Counted from the stretch's first letter, positions 49,573 to 58,475 are shown. The stretch: 64,000 bases of DNA from Hymenobacter canadensis (GCF_027359925.1 NZ_CP114767.1:2480001-2544000); one strand, 5' to 3'. Made by a program: numbers and translations. Notes: a model not told the origin generated them from the sequence alone.

Positions 49573-50847
49573 ATGCTACAAGTTTCCGTCCTGAGAGAGC
49601 ACACCGAGGCCGTACTGGCCGGGCTGGCTAAAAAGCACTACAAAACGGCCGAAGCCGACGTGCAGGCTATTCTGACGCTGGACCAGCGCCGCAAGGAGCT
49701 TCAGACCACCCGCGACTCGGCGCAGGCCGAGGCCAACGAGCTGGCCCGCCAGATCGGGGGGCTGATGAAAGCCGGCGATAAAGCCGGGGCCGAAACCCTG
49801 AAGGCGCGCACGGCTGAGCTGAAACAGCATACCAAAGCCGCCGACGACGAGCTGACGCAGGTGGAAGACGCCCTCCAGCAGACGCTCTATAAACTCCCCA
49901 ACCTGCCCCACAGCAGCGTGCCCGAAGGCCGCGCCGCCCAGGACAACGAGGTGGTGCGCGAAGGCGGCCAGAAGCCCGAGCTGCCCGCCGATGCCCTCCC
50001 CCACTGGGATTTGATCAAGAAGTACGACATCATCGACTTCGAGCTGGGCAACAAGATTGCCGGCGCGGGCTTCCCGGTGTACAAGCGCCAGGGCGCCCGT
50101 TTGCAGCGGGCCCTCATCAACTTTTTCCTGGATGAAGCCCGCGACGCCGGCTACGACGAGGTGCAGCCCCCGATTCTGGTGAACGAGGCCAGCGGCTACG
50201 GCACCGGCCAGCTCCCCGACAAGGAGGGCCAGATGTACCACGATGCCAAGGACAACCTCTACCTGATTCCGACCTCGGAGGTGCCGATTACCAACCTCTA
50301 CCGCGACGAGATTGTGCCGGTGGAGCAGCTACCCATCCGCAACACCGGCTACACGCCCTGCTTCCGCCGCGAGGCCGGCAGCTGGGGCGCCGACGTGCGC
50401 GGCCTCAACCGCCTGCACCAGTTCGACAAGGTGGAAATTGTGCAGATCACGCAGCCCGAGAACAGCTACGCCGCCCTCGACGGCATGGTAGCCCACATCG
50501 AAGGGCTGCTGCAGAAGCTGGAGCTGCCCTACCGCATCCTGCGCCTCTGCGGCGGCGACATGGGTTTCACCTCGGCCCTCACCTACGACCTGGAGGTGTG
50601 GAGCGCCGCGCAGGGCCGCTGGCTGGAGGTCAGCTCGGCCTCGAACTTTGAAACCTACCAAGCCAACCGCCTCAGGCTGCGCTACCGCGGCGAAGGCAAC
50701 AAAACCCAGCTGTTGCACACGCTCAATGGCTCGGCGCTGGCGCTGCCCCGCATCGTGGCCGCCCTGCTCGAAAACAACCAGACCGAAGACGGCATCCTGT
50801 TGCCCAAGGTGCTGCACAGCTACTGCGGCTTCGAGAAAATCGGGTAA
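49573..50847 (+). CDS. serS: Seryl-tRNA synthetase
   Basis: The 424-residue class II enzyme charges tRNA-Ser. The start at 49573 (MLQVSVLREHTEAVLAGLAK) lies after the promoter. The N-terminal tRNA-binding coiled coil (TLDQRRKELQTTRDSAQAEA ... LKARTAELKQHTKAADDELT) is followed by motif 2 (TPCFRREAGSWGADVRGLNR LHQFDKVE region) and motif 3 (NGSALALPRIVAALLENNQ). Complete and of normal length. Its terminator also faces the OsmC gene. Confidence 0.97.
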   Translation: MLQVSVLREHTEAVLAGLAKKHYKTAEADVQAILTLDQRRKELQTTRDSAQAEANELARQIGGLMKAGDKAGAETLKARTAELKQHTKAADDELTQVEDALQQTLYKLPNLPHSSVPEGRAAQDNEVVREGGQKPELPADALPHWDLIKKYDIIDFELGNKIAGAGFPVYKRQGARLQRALINFFLDEARDAGYDEVQPPILVNEASGYGTGQLPDKEGQMYHDAKDNLYLIPTSEVPITNLYRDEIVPVEQLPIRNTGYTPCFRREAGSWGADVRGLNRLHQFDKVEIVQITQPENSYAALDGMVAHIEGLLQKLELPYRILRLCGGDMGFTSALTYDLEVWSAAQGRWLEVSSASNFETYQANRLRLRYRGEGNKTQLLHTLNGSALALPRIVAALLENNQTEDGILLPKVLHSYCGFEKIG

Positions 50848-50865
50848 TAGAAGCTGAATTTCAAT

Positions 50866-50904
50866 AAAAACGGCCCGGACAACCTGCGTTGTCCGGGCCG
50901 TTTT
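50866..50904. terminator. Bidirectional terminator between serS and the OsmC gene
   Basis: AAACGGCCCGGACAAC-CTGC-GTTGTCCGGGCCGTTT, a 16-pair perfect stem with A and T tracts on the two sides. Confidence 0.9.
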
Positions 50905-50956
50905 GCGTGGCGAGGCTGCCACATAGCGGCAGACCGGCTCAGGCAGGCATCGTTGG

Positions 50957-51406
50957 CTATGCCGTAGGCTCGGCCAGCACCGTCACGATATGCAGGCCGC
51001 GCATGAGGCTTTTCTGCACTGGGCATTTCTGCGAGATGACGTGCAGGCGCTGGCGCTGCTCATCGGAGAGCGGGCCCAGCAGGCGTAGCTCCTTTTCTAC
51101 CTGTTCCAGCATTTCGCCGGGCTGCTCGCACTTTTCGCAGTCGTCGGCGTGCACGCGCTGGTGGCGCAGGCGCACCTCGATGCCTTCGAGTGGCCACTTT
51201 TTCTGGGTGGCGTAGAGGCGCAGCGTGATGGCCGTGCAGGCACCCAGCGCTGACAGCAGCAGGTCGTAGGGCGTGGGGCCGCGGTCTTGGCCGCCGACTG
51301 CCACAGGCTCGTCTACGAAGTAGGTATGGCGGCCGGCCTGCACATCGGCCAGCAGGGCCTCGGGCCCCACGGTTACCAGCACGGATTTATCGGGCGTATC
51401 AGACAT
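50957..51406 (-). CDS. OsmC family peroxiredoxin-like protein
   Basis: The 149-residue protein has the two OsmC/Ohr cysteines in their motifs: PYDLLLSALGACTAITLRLY and HVISQKCPVQKSLM. These act in thiol-dependent reduction of organic peroxides. A middle segment with extra residues DDCEKCEQPGEM contains a CxxC, which is not part of the usual active site and may bind metal. It stands alone, convergent with serS. Confidence 0.92.
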   Translation of the reverse strand: MSDTPDKSVLVTVGPEALLADVQAGRHTYFVDEPVAVGGQDRGPTPYDLLLSALGACTAITLRLYATQKKWPLEGIEVRLRHQRVHADDCEKCEQPGEMLEQVEKELRLLGPLSDEQRQRLHVISQKCPVQKSLMRGLHIVTVLAEPTA

Positions 51407-51460
51407 GGGGCAGGATGGGTTAGCGGAGGCAGAAAGTACGCATTTCGCCTGGCTTTGACT

Positions 51461-52528
51461 TTAGCGCCCGTCCTGAGCTGGAGGCAGTTCCAGGTTGAAC
51501 TGGATGTCGCGCATGCAGCGGAAGTGGCCCTGGGGGCACTTTTCGTAGCCGATTTTCGAGCAGGGCCGGCAGCTCAGATTGGGCACTTCCAGCACCCGGA
51601 ACTCGGTGCGGTAAGGATACATGCCGAACTCGGGCACGGTGTTGCCCCACACGCTGAAAATCTCCTTCCGGAAAGCCGCTGCAATGTGCATCAGGCCAGT
51701 GTCGTGGCTGACCACCAGGCTGGCCTGCCGCACCAGCGAGGCCGACTGGTTGAGGCTGAACTTGCCGCAGGCGTTGTAGATAACGGTGGACTGGGGATTG
51801 GTGTAGGCTGGCTGCCTGGGGAAGTAGTACGGGCTGTCGGGGATGAGCGGCGTGGGCGCGGGCGAAACAGCAGCGCCTGCGTCGAAGGCCAGCTCCACGA
51901 CGTGGCCAGTGGTTTCGTCTTCGGGGCCGCCCAGTAGCACTACCGGGCGGCGCAGCAGGCCGCACAGTTCGATGATGCGCTCCACGGGCAGCCGCTTGGT
52001 GGCGTGCTGCGCCCCGATGGCAAACGCCACGTAGCCGCGCCCGAACACCGGCGGCAGCGCCTGGGCAATGTCCACTTCGTCGGCTTCCGGGATGAAGTAG
52101 TCCAGCCCCCGGCCGTCGTTCTTCACGCCGAGCGAGGCCGCGGCGGCCAGGTAGCGGTCCACGATGTGCACGCGCGGCATGGTGTGCAGCTTCAGGTTCA
52201 CGAGCAGCCACTTGCGCCAGTTCAGCTTATCGAAGCTGGCCGAGCGCACGCCCAGCCGGGCCTTGAGCAGCGTGGTGCGCAGGTTGTGGTGCAGGTCTAC
52301 TACGAAATCAAACCGCTCGGCCTTCAGCTCCGCCACCAGCTCCGTGAGCGAGCCGGTGAGGCAGTGCACCTTGTCCACATAAGGGTTGCTTTCCACGAGG
52401 CCGCGGTAGCCGGGCTTGGTGCAGAAGTGCACCACGGCCCCCGGCACCTGCTGCTTCACCGCCCGGATAACGGGCGTGGTCAGCACAATGTCGCCGATGG
52501 AAGAAAAGCGCAGAATCAGGATTTTCAT
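51461..52528 (-). CDS. Glycosyltransferase family 9 (heptosyltransferase-like)
   Basis: The 355-residue protein has two Rossmann halves of GT9: KILILRFSSIGDIVLTTPVI with FVVDLHHNLRT in the first, and VVLLGGPEDE, VVSHDTGLMHIAAAFRKEIF in the second. These enzymes move heptose from ADP-heptose to the LPS core. In Bacteroidota the real sugar is often uncertain. The C-terminal part adds a Cys-rich segment (PNLSCRPCSKIGYEKCPQGH) with four cysteines, perhaps a metal site, as in many Bacteroidota members. Palindrome and PolX gene follow upstream. Confidence 0.9.
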   Translation of the reverse strand: MKILILRFSSIGDIVLTTPVIRAVKQQVPGAVVHFCTKPGYRGLVESNPYVDKVHCLTGSLTELVAELKAERFDFVVDLHHNLRTTLLKARLGVRSASFDKLNWRKWLLVNLKLHTMPRVHIVDRYLAAAASLGVKNDGRGLDYFIPEADEVDIAQALPPVFGRGYVAFAIGAQHATKRLPVERIIELCGLLRRPVVLLGGPEDETTGHVVELAFDAGAAVSPAPTPLIPDSPYYFPRQPAYTNPQSTVIYNACGKFSLNQSASLVRQASLVVSHDTGLMHIAAAFRKEIFSVWGNTVPEFGMYPYRTEFRVLEVPNLSCRPCSKIGYEKCPQGHFRCMRDIQFNLELPPAQDGR

Positions 52529-52535
52529 ACGGTGG

Positions 52536-52693
52536 CCTCACCCCCTAGCCTCCTCTCCTATGGGAGAGGGGGAACTAGCTTCTAATTTTGAAAACTAGAA
52601 GGCACTGGTGCAGAGGAAATAATAAAATGAATTAGAAGCTACTCTCTACAGCTAGTTCCCCCTCTCCCATAGGAGAGGGGGCTAGGGGTGAGG
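52536..52693. repeat. Long palindrome, CCTCACCCCCTAGCC...GGGAGAGGGGG family
   Basis: Arms 52536-52580 and 52650-52693 pair over 44 bases with one mismatch and one base insertion; the outer and inner parts add partial pairing. Each arm has an inner CTCTCCTATGGGAGAG palindrome. It fits between the start of the GT9 gene and the base next to the polX stop codon. Confidence 0.93.
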
Positions 52694-54448
52694 CTACCCA
52701 AACAACGAATCCTTGAACTCCAGCGGGGGCTTGATGCCGGCTTTGCGCTTGGCAAAATACTCGGCGGCTTCCGCGGCCGACTTGGCGTTGAAGGTCATGT
52801 CCTTGGTCAGGCCGCCCTTGCGGCCCATGAACACGCCGTAGCGCATATCGGCGTAGCCGTTGGTGTGGTGCGCATCGGGGTTGATGCTGAGCTGCACGCC
52901 CTGGTCCAGCGCGTAGCGCACCCAGCGCCAGTCCAGGTCGAGGCGGTAGGGGTTGGCGTTGATTTCGATGATGACGTTGTGCTTGGCGCAGGCGTCGATG
53001 ACGGCTTTGTGGTCGAGCGGGTAGCCTTCGCGGCGCAGCAGCAGCCGGCCCGTGGGGTGGCCCAGCATGGTGGTGTAGGGGTTTTCGATGGCCCGCAGCA
53101 CCCGCGTGGTTGCTTTGCGCTCGTCCATCTTCAGGTTGGAGTGCACCGAGGCCACGATGAAATCAAAGGTTTCCAGCACCGTGGGTGGGTAGTCCAAAGA
53201 GCCATCGGAGAGAATATCCGACTCGATGCCCTTGAAGATGCGGAACGGCGCCAACTCCTGATTCAATTCGTCGATTTCGCGGTGCTGCTGGCGCACGCGC
53301 TCCGGCGGCAGGCCATTGGCGTAGTGCGCCGCCTGCGAATGGTCGCAGATGCCAAGGTACTCGTAGCCCTGGTCGCGCAGGAAAGTGGCCATTTCGCGCA
53401 GGCTGTGGCTGCCGTCGGAGTAGGTGCTGTGGTTGTGCAGCGAGCCGCGCAGGTCGGCGTCTTCCAGCAGCGTGGGCAGCCTGTTTTCGCGGGCCAAGGC
53501 CAGCTCGCCGAGGCCTTCGCGCAGCTCGGGCTCCACGTATTGCAGGCCGGCGCGTTCGTAGAGGGCGGGTTCGGTGGCGAACTGTTCCCGCTTCAGCCAC
53601 TGGCGTAGCGTGGCCGGCTGGCCGGGCAGCAGCTCCGGGCTCAGCGCTTCGCTCAGATGACTTTCGGCGGCGGTGCTCAGCAGCAGCTGGTTGGTGAAGG
53701 CGGCCGGCGCCACCAGCAACACTTCCACCTTCACGCCCGAGGCCGTGGCCGTGCCGCGCCAGGCAAACGGGCCGCTGCGGCGCGGGTCCGGCGTGAGGCC
53801 ATCGAGGGAATTAAGGGTGGCGTGGGCGGCGGCCGGATCAGCGGTGGCCGCTACCAGCCCCACGGTTTCCACGGTTTCGAGGCGGCGGCGCACTTCGCCG
53901 GCCACGGCGGCTTCGGTTATGTCGGCGGTGGCCTGCAGGCGGGCCAGCAGGTCGAGGGCCAGCTCTTCGGCCTGCGGATAGAGCAGCTTGCCGCGGCTCT
54001 GGTCGGTGAAGTCGAGGGCTTCGAGGATGCCCTGCTGGGTTTTCTGGCCGAAGCCCTTGAGCTTGCTGACCTCGTCGTTCTGCGCGGCTTCGCGCAGCTG
54101 CTCGGCGCCTTCAATGCCCAGCTCCTTCCACAGGGTGCGGATTTTCTTGGGCCCGATGCCTTTAATCTTCAGCAGCTCCACCACGCCGGGCGGGGTGGCG
54201 GCCAGCAGGCGGGTCAGCTCCTCAAACGAGCCGGTATCGAGCATTTCGGCCACTTTAGCAGCGGCGGTTTTGCTCAGGCCGGTGCGGTCGGGCAAGCCTG
54301 TGCGGTCAAGGTCGGCTACGGGCACCGTCAGCTGCTCCAGGGCGTTAGCCGTGCCTTCGTAGGCCCGGATCTTGAACGGATTTTCCTCGTGCAGCTCCAT
54401 GAGCTGGGCGGTCAGGCGAAAAGCACGAATCAGGGCGCGGTTATCCAT
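52694..54448 (-). CDS. PolX-like protein: HhH and PHP domains with degenerate polymerase site
   Basis: The 584-residue protein starts at 54448. It has helix-hairpin-helix motifs (LLKIKGIGPKKIRTLWKELG at 92-111; KLKGFGQKTQQGIL), a family X nucleotidyltransferase-like region (about 150-310) and a C-terminal PHP phosphoesterase domain. The PHP metal ligands are complete (LHNHSTYSDGS 338-347, CDHSQ 369-372, GIESD 408-411, ASVHSN, NPDAHH). In the polymerase region the GS..RR motif reads GEVRR (184-188), the DxD pair is replaced by TVG (195-197), and the third Asp is Glu. So the 3-prime exonuclease/AP-endonuclease part may work while the polymerase is dead. An exact -7 element lies 6 bases upstream. 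Confidence 0.9.
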   Translation of the reverse strand: MDNRALIRAFRLTAQLMELHEENPFKIRAYEGTANALEQLTVPVADLDRTGLPDRTGLSKTAAAKVAEMLDTGSFEELTRLLAATPPGVVELLKIKGIGPKKIRTLWKELGIEGAEQLREAAQNDEVSKLKGFGQKTQQGILEALDFTDQSRGKLLYPQAEELALDLLARLQATADITEAAVAGEVRRRLETVETVGLVAATADPAAAHATLNSLDGLTPDPRRSGPFAWRGTATASGVKVEVLLVAPAAFTNQLLLSTAAESHLSEALSPELLPGQPATLRQWLKREQFATEPALYERAGLQYVEPELREGLGELALARENRLPTLLEDADLRGSLHNHSTYSDGSHSLREMATFLRDQGYEYLGICDHSQAAHYANGLPPERVRQQHREIDELNQELAPFRIFKGIESDILSDGSLDYPPTVLETFDFIVASVHSNLKMDERKATTRVLRAIENPYTTMLGHPTGRLLLRREGYPLDHKAVIDACAKHNVIIEINANPYRLDLDWRWVRYALDQGVQLSINPDAHHTNGYADMRYGVFMGRKGGLTKDMTFNAKSAAEAAEYFAKRKAGIKPPLEFKDSLFG

Positions 54449-54454
54449 AGCAAA

Positions 54455-54462
54455 CAAAGGTA
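54455..54462 (-). promoter_or_regulatory. -7 element of the polX-like gene, almost at the start codon
   Basis: TACCTTTG on the minus strand, an exact TAnnTTTG match, only six bases before the ATG. Transcription would start at or next to the A of the start codon. Confidence 0.6.
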
Positions 54463-54597
54463 GTTTGTGCCGGGTAGTTTGCGGTATGCGCACCCGGGCC
54501 CGCCCGATTTCTTTACATTCGTTGCCGGGCGGCGACGTATAAAGCGGTGCCCGCCCCGGCTTGCAAACCAGTCACTTCCACTCCCTCTCTGCCCCTT

Positions 54598-54993
54598 ATG
54601 CGTCTGTTCACAATTCTGGCCGCGCTGAGCGTCCTGCTGCTGGCCGCCACCTGCCAGCCCGGCACCAAGGCTCCTTCGCCCCTCCGCAAGCTGGAGCACA
54701 CCTGGCTGCACGCCCACGAGGAAGACCAGGGCGACGTGCGCGTGTACCGGCCCAACACCTACGCGTTTCCGCCCTCGCGCGGCCGCACGGGCTTCGCTTT
54801 CGAGCAAAACGGCCTGTTCACGCAGTTCGACATTGCCCCCACCGACGGGCTGGAAGGCCGCAAAGGCACCTGGAAAGCCGAAAACGACCAGACTTTGCTC
54901 ATCTCCCTCGACGACAAGAAAGACCCCGATTACCGCCTGGAAATTGTGTCGCTCGACAATGAGATGCTGAAAGTGCGGCGCCTGGAAAAATAA
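54598..54993 (+). CDS. Small lipoprotein, first of a related pair
   Basis: The 131-residue product has a lipobox (LSVLLLAATC, Cys19) and a mature domain with the order W.HAHEED, Tyr, FAFEQNGLFTQFDIAPTDGL, GTWKAE, YRLEIVSLDNEML, like the following gene. This pattern is that of the small lipocalin-like proteins of Bacteroidota, but no ligand is known. The shared core is FxxxxxGxFxxxxxxPxDGxxxxxGTWxAE. Confidence 0.75.
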   Translation: MRLFTILAALSVLLLAATCQPGTKAPSPLRKLEHTWLHAHEEDQGDVRVYRPNTYAFPPSRGRTGFAFEQNGLFTQFDIAPTDGLEGRKGTWKAENDQTLLISLDDKKDPDYRLEIVSLDNEMLKVRRLEK

Positions 54994-55060
54994 GCGCCCG
55001 GCACGATTCTGGCAGCTGCTCTGCTTTTAGGCACCATACTCTCCTACTTTCCCTCTCTCT

Positions 55061-55453
55061 ATGCGCTGTTTGTTGTTTGCCCCGCTCGTTTTGCTGTTGC
55101 TGCTGGTTCTGGGCGGCTGCCAGGACCGCGCTGATGCCGGGGTGCCGGCCGGTATAGCGGGTAAAGACTGGTTTTATGCCCACCTGCCCGAAGAAAAAGG
55201 CCTGCTGACCTACAAGCTCCCGGGCACCTTCGAGCCGAAAGCCGGCATGGGCATCGACGGCTTCCGCCTGGAAACCGACGGCACGTTTGTGCGCCACACC
55301 CAAGGCCCAGCCGATGGCCCGCTGGACATTCCCGGCACTTGGCAGGCCGAAGGCGCCGGTAAGTACCGCGTCAGCCTCCGCAATGGCCAGCCGTCCTTCC
55401 TGCTCACGCTGGAGCTGCTGGACGCCGAAACGCTGCGCGCCCGGGAAAACTAG
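55061..55453 (+). CDS. Small lipoprotein, second of the pair
   Basis: The 130-residue product has a lipobox (LLLLLVLGGC) and the same domain as the gene 68 bases upstream: FYAHLPEEKGLLTY, FRLETDGTFVRHTQGPADGP, GTWQAEG and LTLELLDAETLRARE. The two are clearly paralogues in tandem. A hairpin with a T-rich end follows. Confidence 0.75.
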   Translation: MRCLLFAPLVLLLLLVLGGCQDRADAGVPAGIAGKDWFYAHLPEEKGLLTYKLPGTFEPKAGMGIDGFRLETDGTFVRHTQGPADGPLDIPGTWQAEGAGKYRVSLRNGQPSFLLTLELLDAETLRAREN

Positions 55454-55492
55454 CCGCGCTGGCTACCGGGCCCGGCAAAACAACCGGATAAA

Positions 55493-55554
55493 AAATGGTG
55501 AGGTTACTGTTGCGGCTGCCCAACTTGCGGCCCGAAACAGCAACCTCACCATTT
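55493..55554. repeat. Palindrome with AT ends, AAATGGTGAGGTTACTGTT
   Basis: Arms 55493-55511 and 55536-55554 pair over 19 bases with one mismatch and are followed by ATTTTTT. It may terminate the lipoprotein transcript; it ends 14 bases before the EVE start codon. Confidence 0.8.
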
Positions 55555-55568
55555 ATTTTTTCTGCGTC

Positions 55569-55976
55569 TTGAACTACTGGCTCGTAAAATCGGAACCCGA
55601 AGCCTACTCCTGGGACACGTTTGTGCGCGACGGCGGCACCGACTGGACGGGCGTACGCAACTACCAAGCCCGCAACTTTCTGCAGCAGATGCAGCCCGGC
55701 GACCTTGTGCTGTACTACCACAGCGTGAGCGACAAGCAGGTGGTGGGCGTGGCCCAGGTAGCCACCCCGGCCGCCCCCGATGCCACGGCCGAAGCCGGCA
55801 GCCCCTGGGTAGCCGTGCACCTGCAGCCGCAGCAGCCGCTGGCCCAGCCGGTGTCGTTGGTCCGCATCAAGCAGGATGAGCGCCTCAGCCAGATCGGGCT
55901 TCTACGCCAGTCGCGCCTGTCGGTGATGCCGCTCAAAGCCGCCGAATTCGACACGATTCTGGAGCTGGGCGCTTAG
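55569..55976 (+). CDS. EVE domain protein
   Basis: The 135-residue product starts at a TTG at 55569 (MNYWLVKSEPEAYSWDTFVR), the usual start of EVE/thymocyte nuclear protein 1-like proteins, and no ATG is near. Motifs are NYQARNFLQQMQPGDLVLYY and SWVAV-like strands, with VSLVRIKQDERLSQIGLLRQ at the end. The PUA-like fold binds modified bases in RNA or DNA in the family. It lies behind the lipoprotein pair with a palindrome between. Confidence 0.9.
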   Translation: MNYWLVKSEPEAYSWDTFVRDGGTDWTGVRNYQARNFLQQMQPGDLVLYYHSVSDKQVVGVAQVATPAAPDATAEAGSPWVAVHLQPQQPLAQPVSLVRIKQDERLSQIGLLRQSRLSVMPLKAAEFDTILELGA

Positions 55977-56080
55977 CATGCTGATACGCGGCCGCATTTT
56001 TGCGGGCTAGGCGTGACTTTGCGCTGCCGGTCGCGTATCTTCCCTACTCCCCGGCTTTTCCCAGGCAGCCGGTCCCGGCC

Positions 56081-57655
56081 ATGAAGCACCTCTCCTCCCT
56101 TCTGCTCAGTATCTGGCTGCTTGCCGCCAACTCCGTCGGGGCGCAGCCGGCCCCGCCCGCGCCCTACACTCCCGCCCAAAACGGCCGCTTGGAGCTAGAA
56201 TTGCAGGAATACTCGGCCGAGGTGGAAGTGCAGCCCATCCTGCAGGACAGCAGCGTGCTGCTACTGGTGAAGCAGGACGAGCCCGGCATTCGCAACGACA
56301 CCTACCAGCTACAAAAGTACAACCACCGCCTGCAGCCCGTTTGGAAGAACAAGCTGGATTTGGCGGGCGAGTTCCAGTTTCAGCGCTTCTGCGCCGAAGG
56401 CACCACCGCCTACGCCCTGTTTCAGTCCAGCTATGTGGAGCACCGCTTGATGGTGGCCGCCGTGGATGGCAGCACCGGCCGGGTGCGCACCGTGCAGTTC
56501 GACACCAAGCTCACCCGCGACATCTACGACCTGAAAGCGCTGGCCGGCAACCTGTTCGTGACGGTGCTGGTAGACAATCACCTGACCATTCTGCTACTGG
56601 ATCTGGCTACCGGTAAGCACCAGTTTCTGCCGTCGGTGTACGAGCCTCTGCCGGCCCAGCTGTCGTTTCTGGCCGATTCGGCGGCGCAGCGGGCCGAGTT
56701 TGTGCTCAGCCAGAGCAACGGCTTCAAAAACCGGCTGCAGCTCAAGCACCTCTCGGCAGGCGGCACGCTGCTGACCTCGGAGTTTGTGCAGGCCGAGAGC
56801 GAGCGGGGCCTGATTTCGGCCCAGATCAGCCCGGCTACCGACTCGGCGGAGGGGCGCCTGCTGGCCGGCACCTATACCCTGCGCGACCCCCGATACTCGC
56901 AGGGCCTGTTTGCAGCCGACCTCACGGCGGGTGTTACGCCGTCGGGCTCGCGCCGCTCGTTGCGGTTCTATGATTTCGCCAACCTCAAGCACTTCTTCGA
57001 TTTCATGAGCCCCAACCGGGCCAGCCGGCTGCGGCAGCGGAGCGAGAAAATGCGCGCCGCCGACCGGGTACTACGCCTGCGCTACCGCACCCTCATGCAC
57101 GATTTGGTGCCGTTCGAGGACGGCTACGTAATGGTGGCGGAAATCTACTTTCCGCACTACCGATACAATTCCTACAGCCCCAGCCTAGTCTACAACCCTT
57201 ATTACTACTCAGCCTACGATCGGGCCAGTTGGGCCAGCGGCAACCGCAACTTCGACGGCTACCGCGTCACGCACGCCCTGATCTGCGGCTTCGACAAGCG
57301 CGGCAACCTACTCTGGGACAACACGCTGGTGATGAAGAACGTGGAGCTGCGCGACCTCACCGAAACCGTGCGCCTGCGCAAGCTGCCCGATGGCCGCCTG
57401 GCCGCTTCTTACCTGCAAAACGACAAGATCTATTACAAGGTAATTGACCGGGCCGCGCCTTCCCCCAACGACCTGAGCGTGAACCTGACGACCTCAGCCC
57501 TGCCCTCGGCACGGGAGAAAGCTACCAACACCACGCAGGAAGGCTTGCTGACCTGGTATGGCAACCGCCTGCTGGCTTATGGCTTTCAGCACGTGCGGGC
57601 TGAGCGCGGCCCCGACCGGGACGTATTTTTCCTGAACACGGTCAGCTTCGAATAG
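56081..57655 (+). CDS. Uncharacterised secreted protein (possible beta-propeller)
   Basis: The 524-residue protein starts at 56081 with a signal peptide (MKHLSSLLLSIWLLAANSVG). The mature part is beta-rich with repeated blade-like stretches (LVKQDEPGIRNDTYQLQKYN, LMVAAVDGSTGRVRTVQFDT, HLTILLLDLATGKHQFLPSV), and a Tyr-rich segment (YFPHYRYNSYSPSLVYNPYY). The fold seems to be a propeller but no named family is recognised. A TGACTTTG, one base off the -7 consensus, lies upstream. Confidence 0.7.
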   Translation: MKHLSSLLLSIWLLAANSVGAQPAPPAPYTPAQNGRLELELQEYSAEVEVQPILQDSSVLLLVKQDEPGIRNDTYQLQKYNHRLQPVWKNKLDLAGEFQFQRFCAEGTTAYALFQSSYVEHRLMVAAVDGSTGRVRTVQFDTKLTRDIYDLKALAGNLFVTVLVDNHLTILLLDLATGKHQFLPSVYEPLPAQLSFLADSAAQRAEFVLSQSNGFKNRLQLKHLSAGGTLLTSEFVQAESERGLISAQISPATDSAEGRLLAGTYTLRDPRYSQGLFAADLTAGVTPSGSRRSLRFYDFANLKHFFDFMSPNRASRLRQRSEKMRAADRVLRLRYRTLMHDLVPFEDGYVMVAEIYFPHYRYNSYSPSLVYNPYYYSAYDRASWASGNRNFDGYRVTHALICGFDKRGNLLWDNTLVMKNVELRDLTETVRLRKLPDGRLAASYLQNDKIYYKVIDRAAPSPNDLSVNLTTSALPSAREKATNTTQEGLLTWYGNRLLAYGFQHVRAERGPDRDVFFLNTVSFE

Positions 57656-57874
57656 CTTGCGCCAGTGCAGTGCCAGGCTGCTGTCCCATAGCTTGGGAGC
57701 GGAATTGTACGGCAACAGGCAGCCCTGCGGGCAGAATTACCGTTTAAGGCGCAACCTGCACAACGGTACAGGCATTCAGGCCACGTGCTTTCTGAAACTT
57801 GTACGCGGGCATCTGTACGTGTTAAAATGTGCAGCCAGCATTCCATTTTCTCTCACTTTTCCCTTTCCGCTTTT

Positions 57875-58420
57875 ATGACAAAACGCGCATTTCTGTGGCT
57901 GCCGCTGGTGGCTTTGTTGCTGTTGGCCGGCTGCCGCGCCGCCGGCCCCGAACGCCCGGCCCGCACGGTAGCCGAATTTTTCAACAAGTATGAAACCCGC
58001 TCCGGCTTCAAGGCCACCGACTGGTCGGCGGGCCTCACCACCCGGCTGCTGCTGGGCCGCCTGGGCAGCCTCGGCGGCGGCTCCGACCTGACGCAGGCTC
58101 TATCATCGGTACGCAGCTTCAAGGTGCTCACCTTCGCCCCCACCAGCAATAGCGCCCAGAAACTGGTAGCCGACGGCCTGGTGCAGGAAGTGAACGGCTT
58201 GCTGGCCAACGAGCGGTACACGCCCCTGACCACCACCGGCGGCAACATGCGCTATTCTACCCGCATGCAGGGCGACCGGGTGACGGAAGTAGTAACCACC
58301 AGCAGCGTTTCGGGCGCGCCCGACTCGTTCCTACTGATGTCCATCGGCGGCAACTTCACGCGTGAGCAGCTCGACCAGCTTCTCAAGATCCTGCCCAACG
58401 TGGCTGATATGAGTAAGTAA
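57875..58420 (+). CDS. DUF4252 lipoprotein
   Basis: The 181-residue product starts at 57875 and has a lipobox (LVALLLLAGC, Cys20). The mature domain (TVAEFFNKYETRSGFKATDW ... SFLLMSIGGNFTREQLDQLL) fits DUF4252, small Bacteroidota lipoproteins of unknown role, in some species linked to sigma-factor operons. Here it is a single gene with a strong terminator. Confidence 0.85.
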   Translation: MTKRAFLWLPLVALLLLAGCRAAGPERPARTVAEFFNKYETRSGFKATDWSAGLTTRLLLGRLGSLGGGSDLTQALSSVRSFKVLTFAPTSNSAQKLVADGLVQEVNGLLANERYTPLTTTGGNMRYSTRMQGDRVTEVVTTSSVSGAPDSFLLMSIGGNFTREQLDQLLKILPNVADMSK

Positions 58421-58443
58421 AGGCGCTGACTTACGCTTCATAG

Positions 58444-58475
58444 AAAAAGGCTGCCTCCTATGAGGCAGCCTTTTT
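58444..58475 (+). terminator. Terminator after the DUF4252 gene
   Basis: AAAAAGGCTGCCTC-CTAT-GAGGCAGCCTTTTT, a 14-pair stem with a T-tract, 23 bases after the stop codon. Confidence 0.92.
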
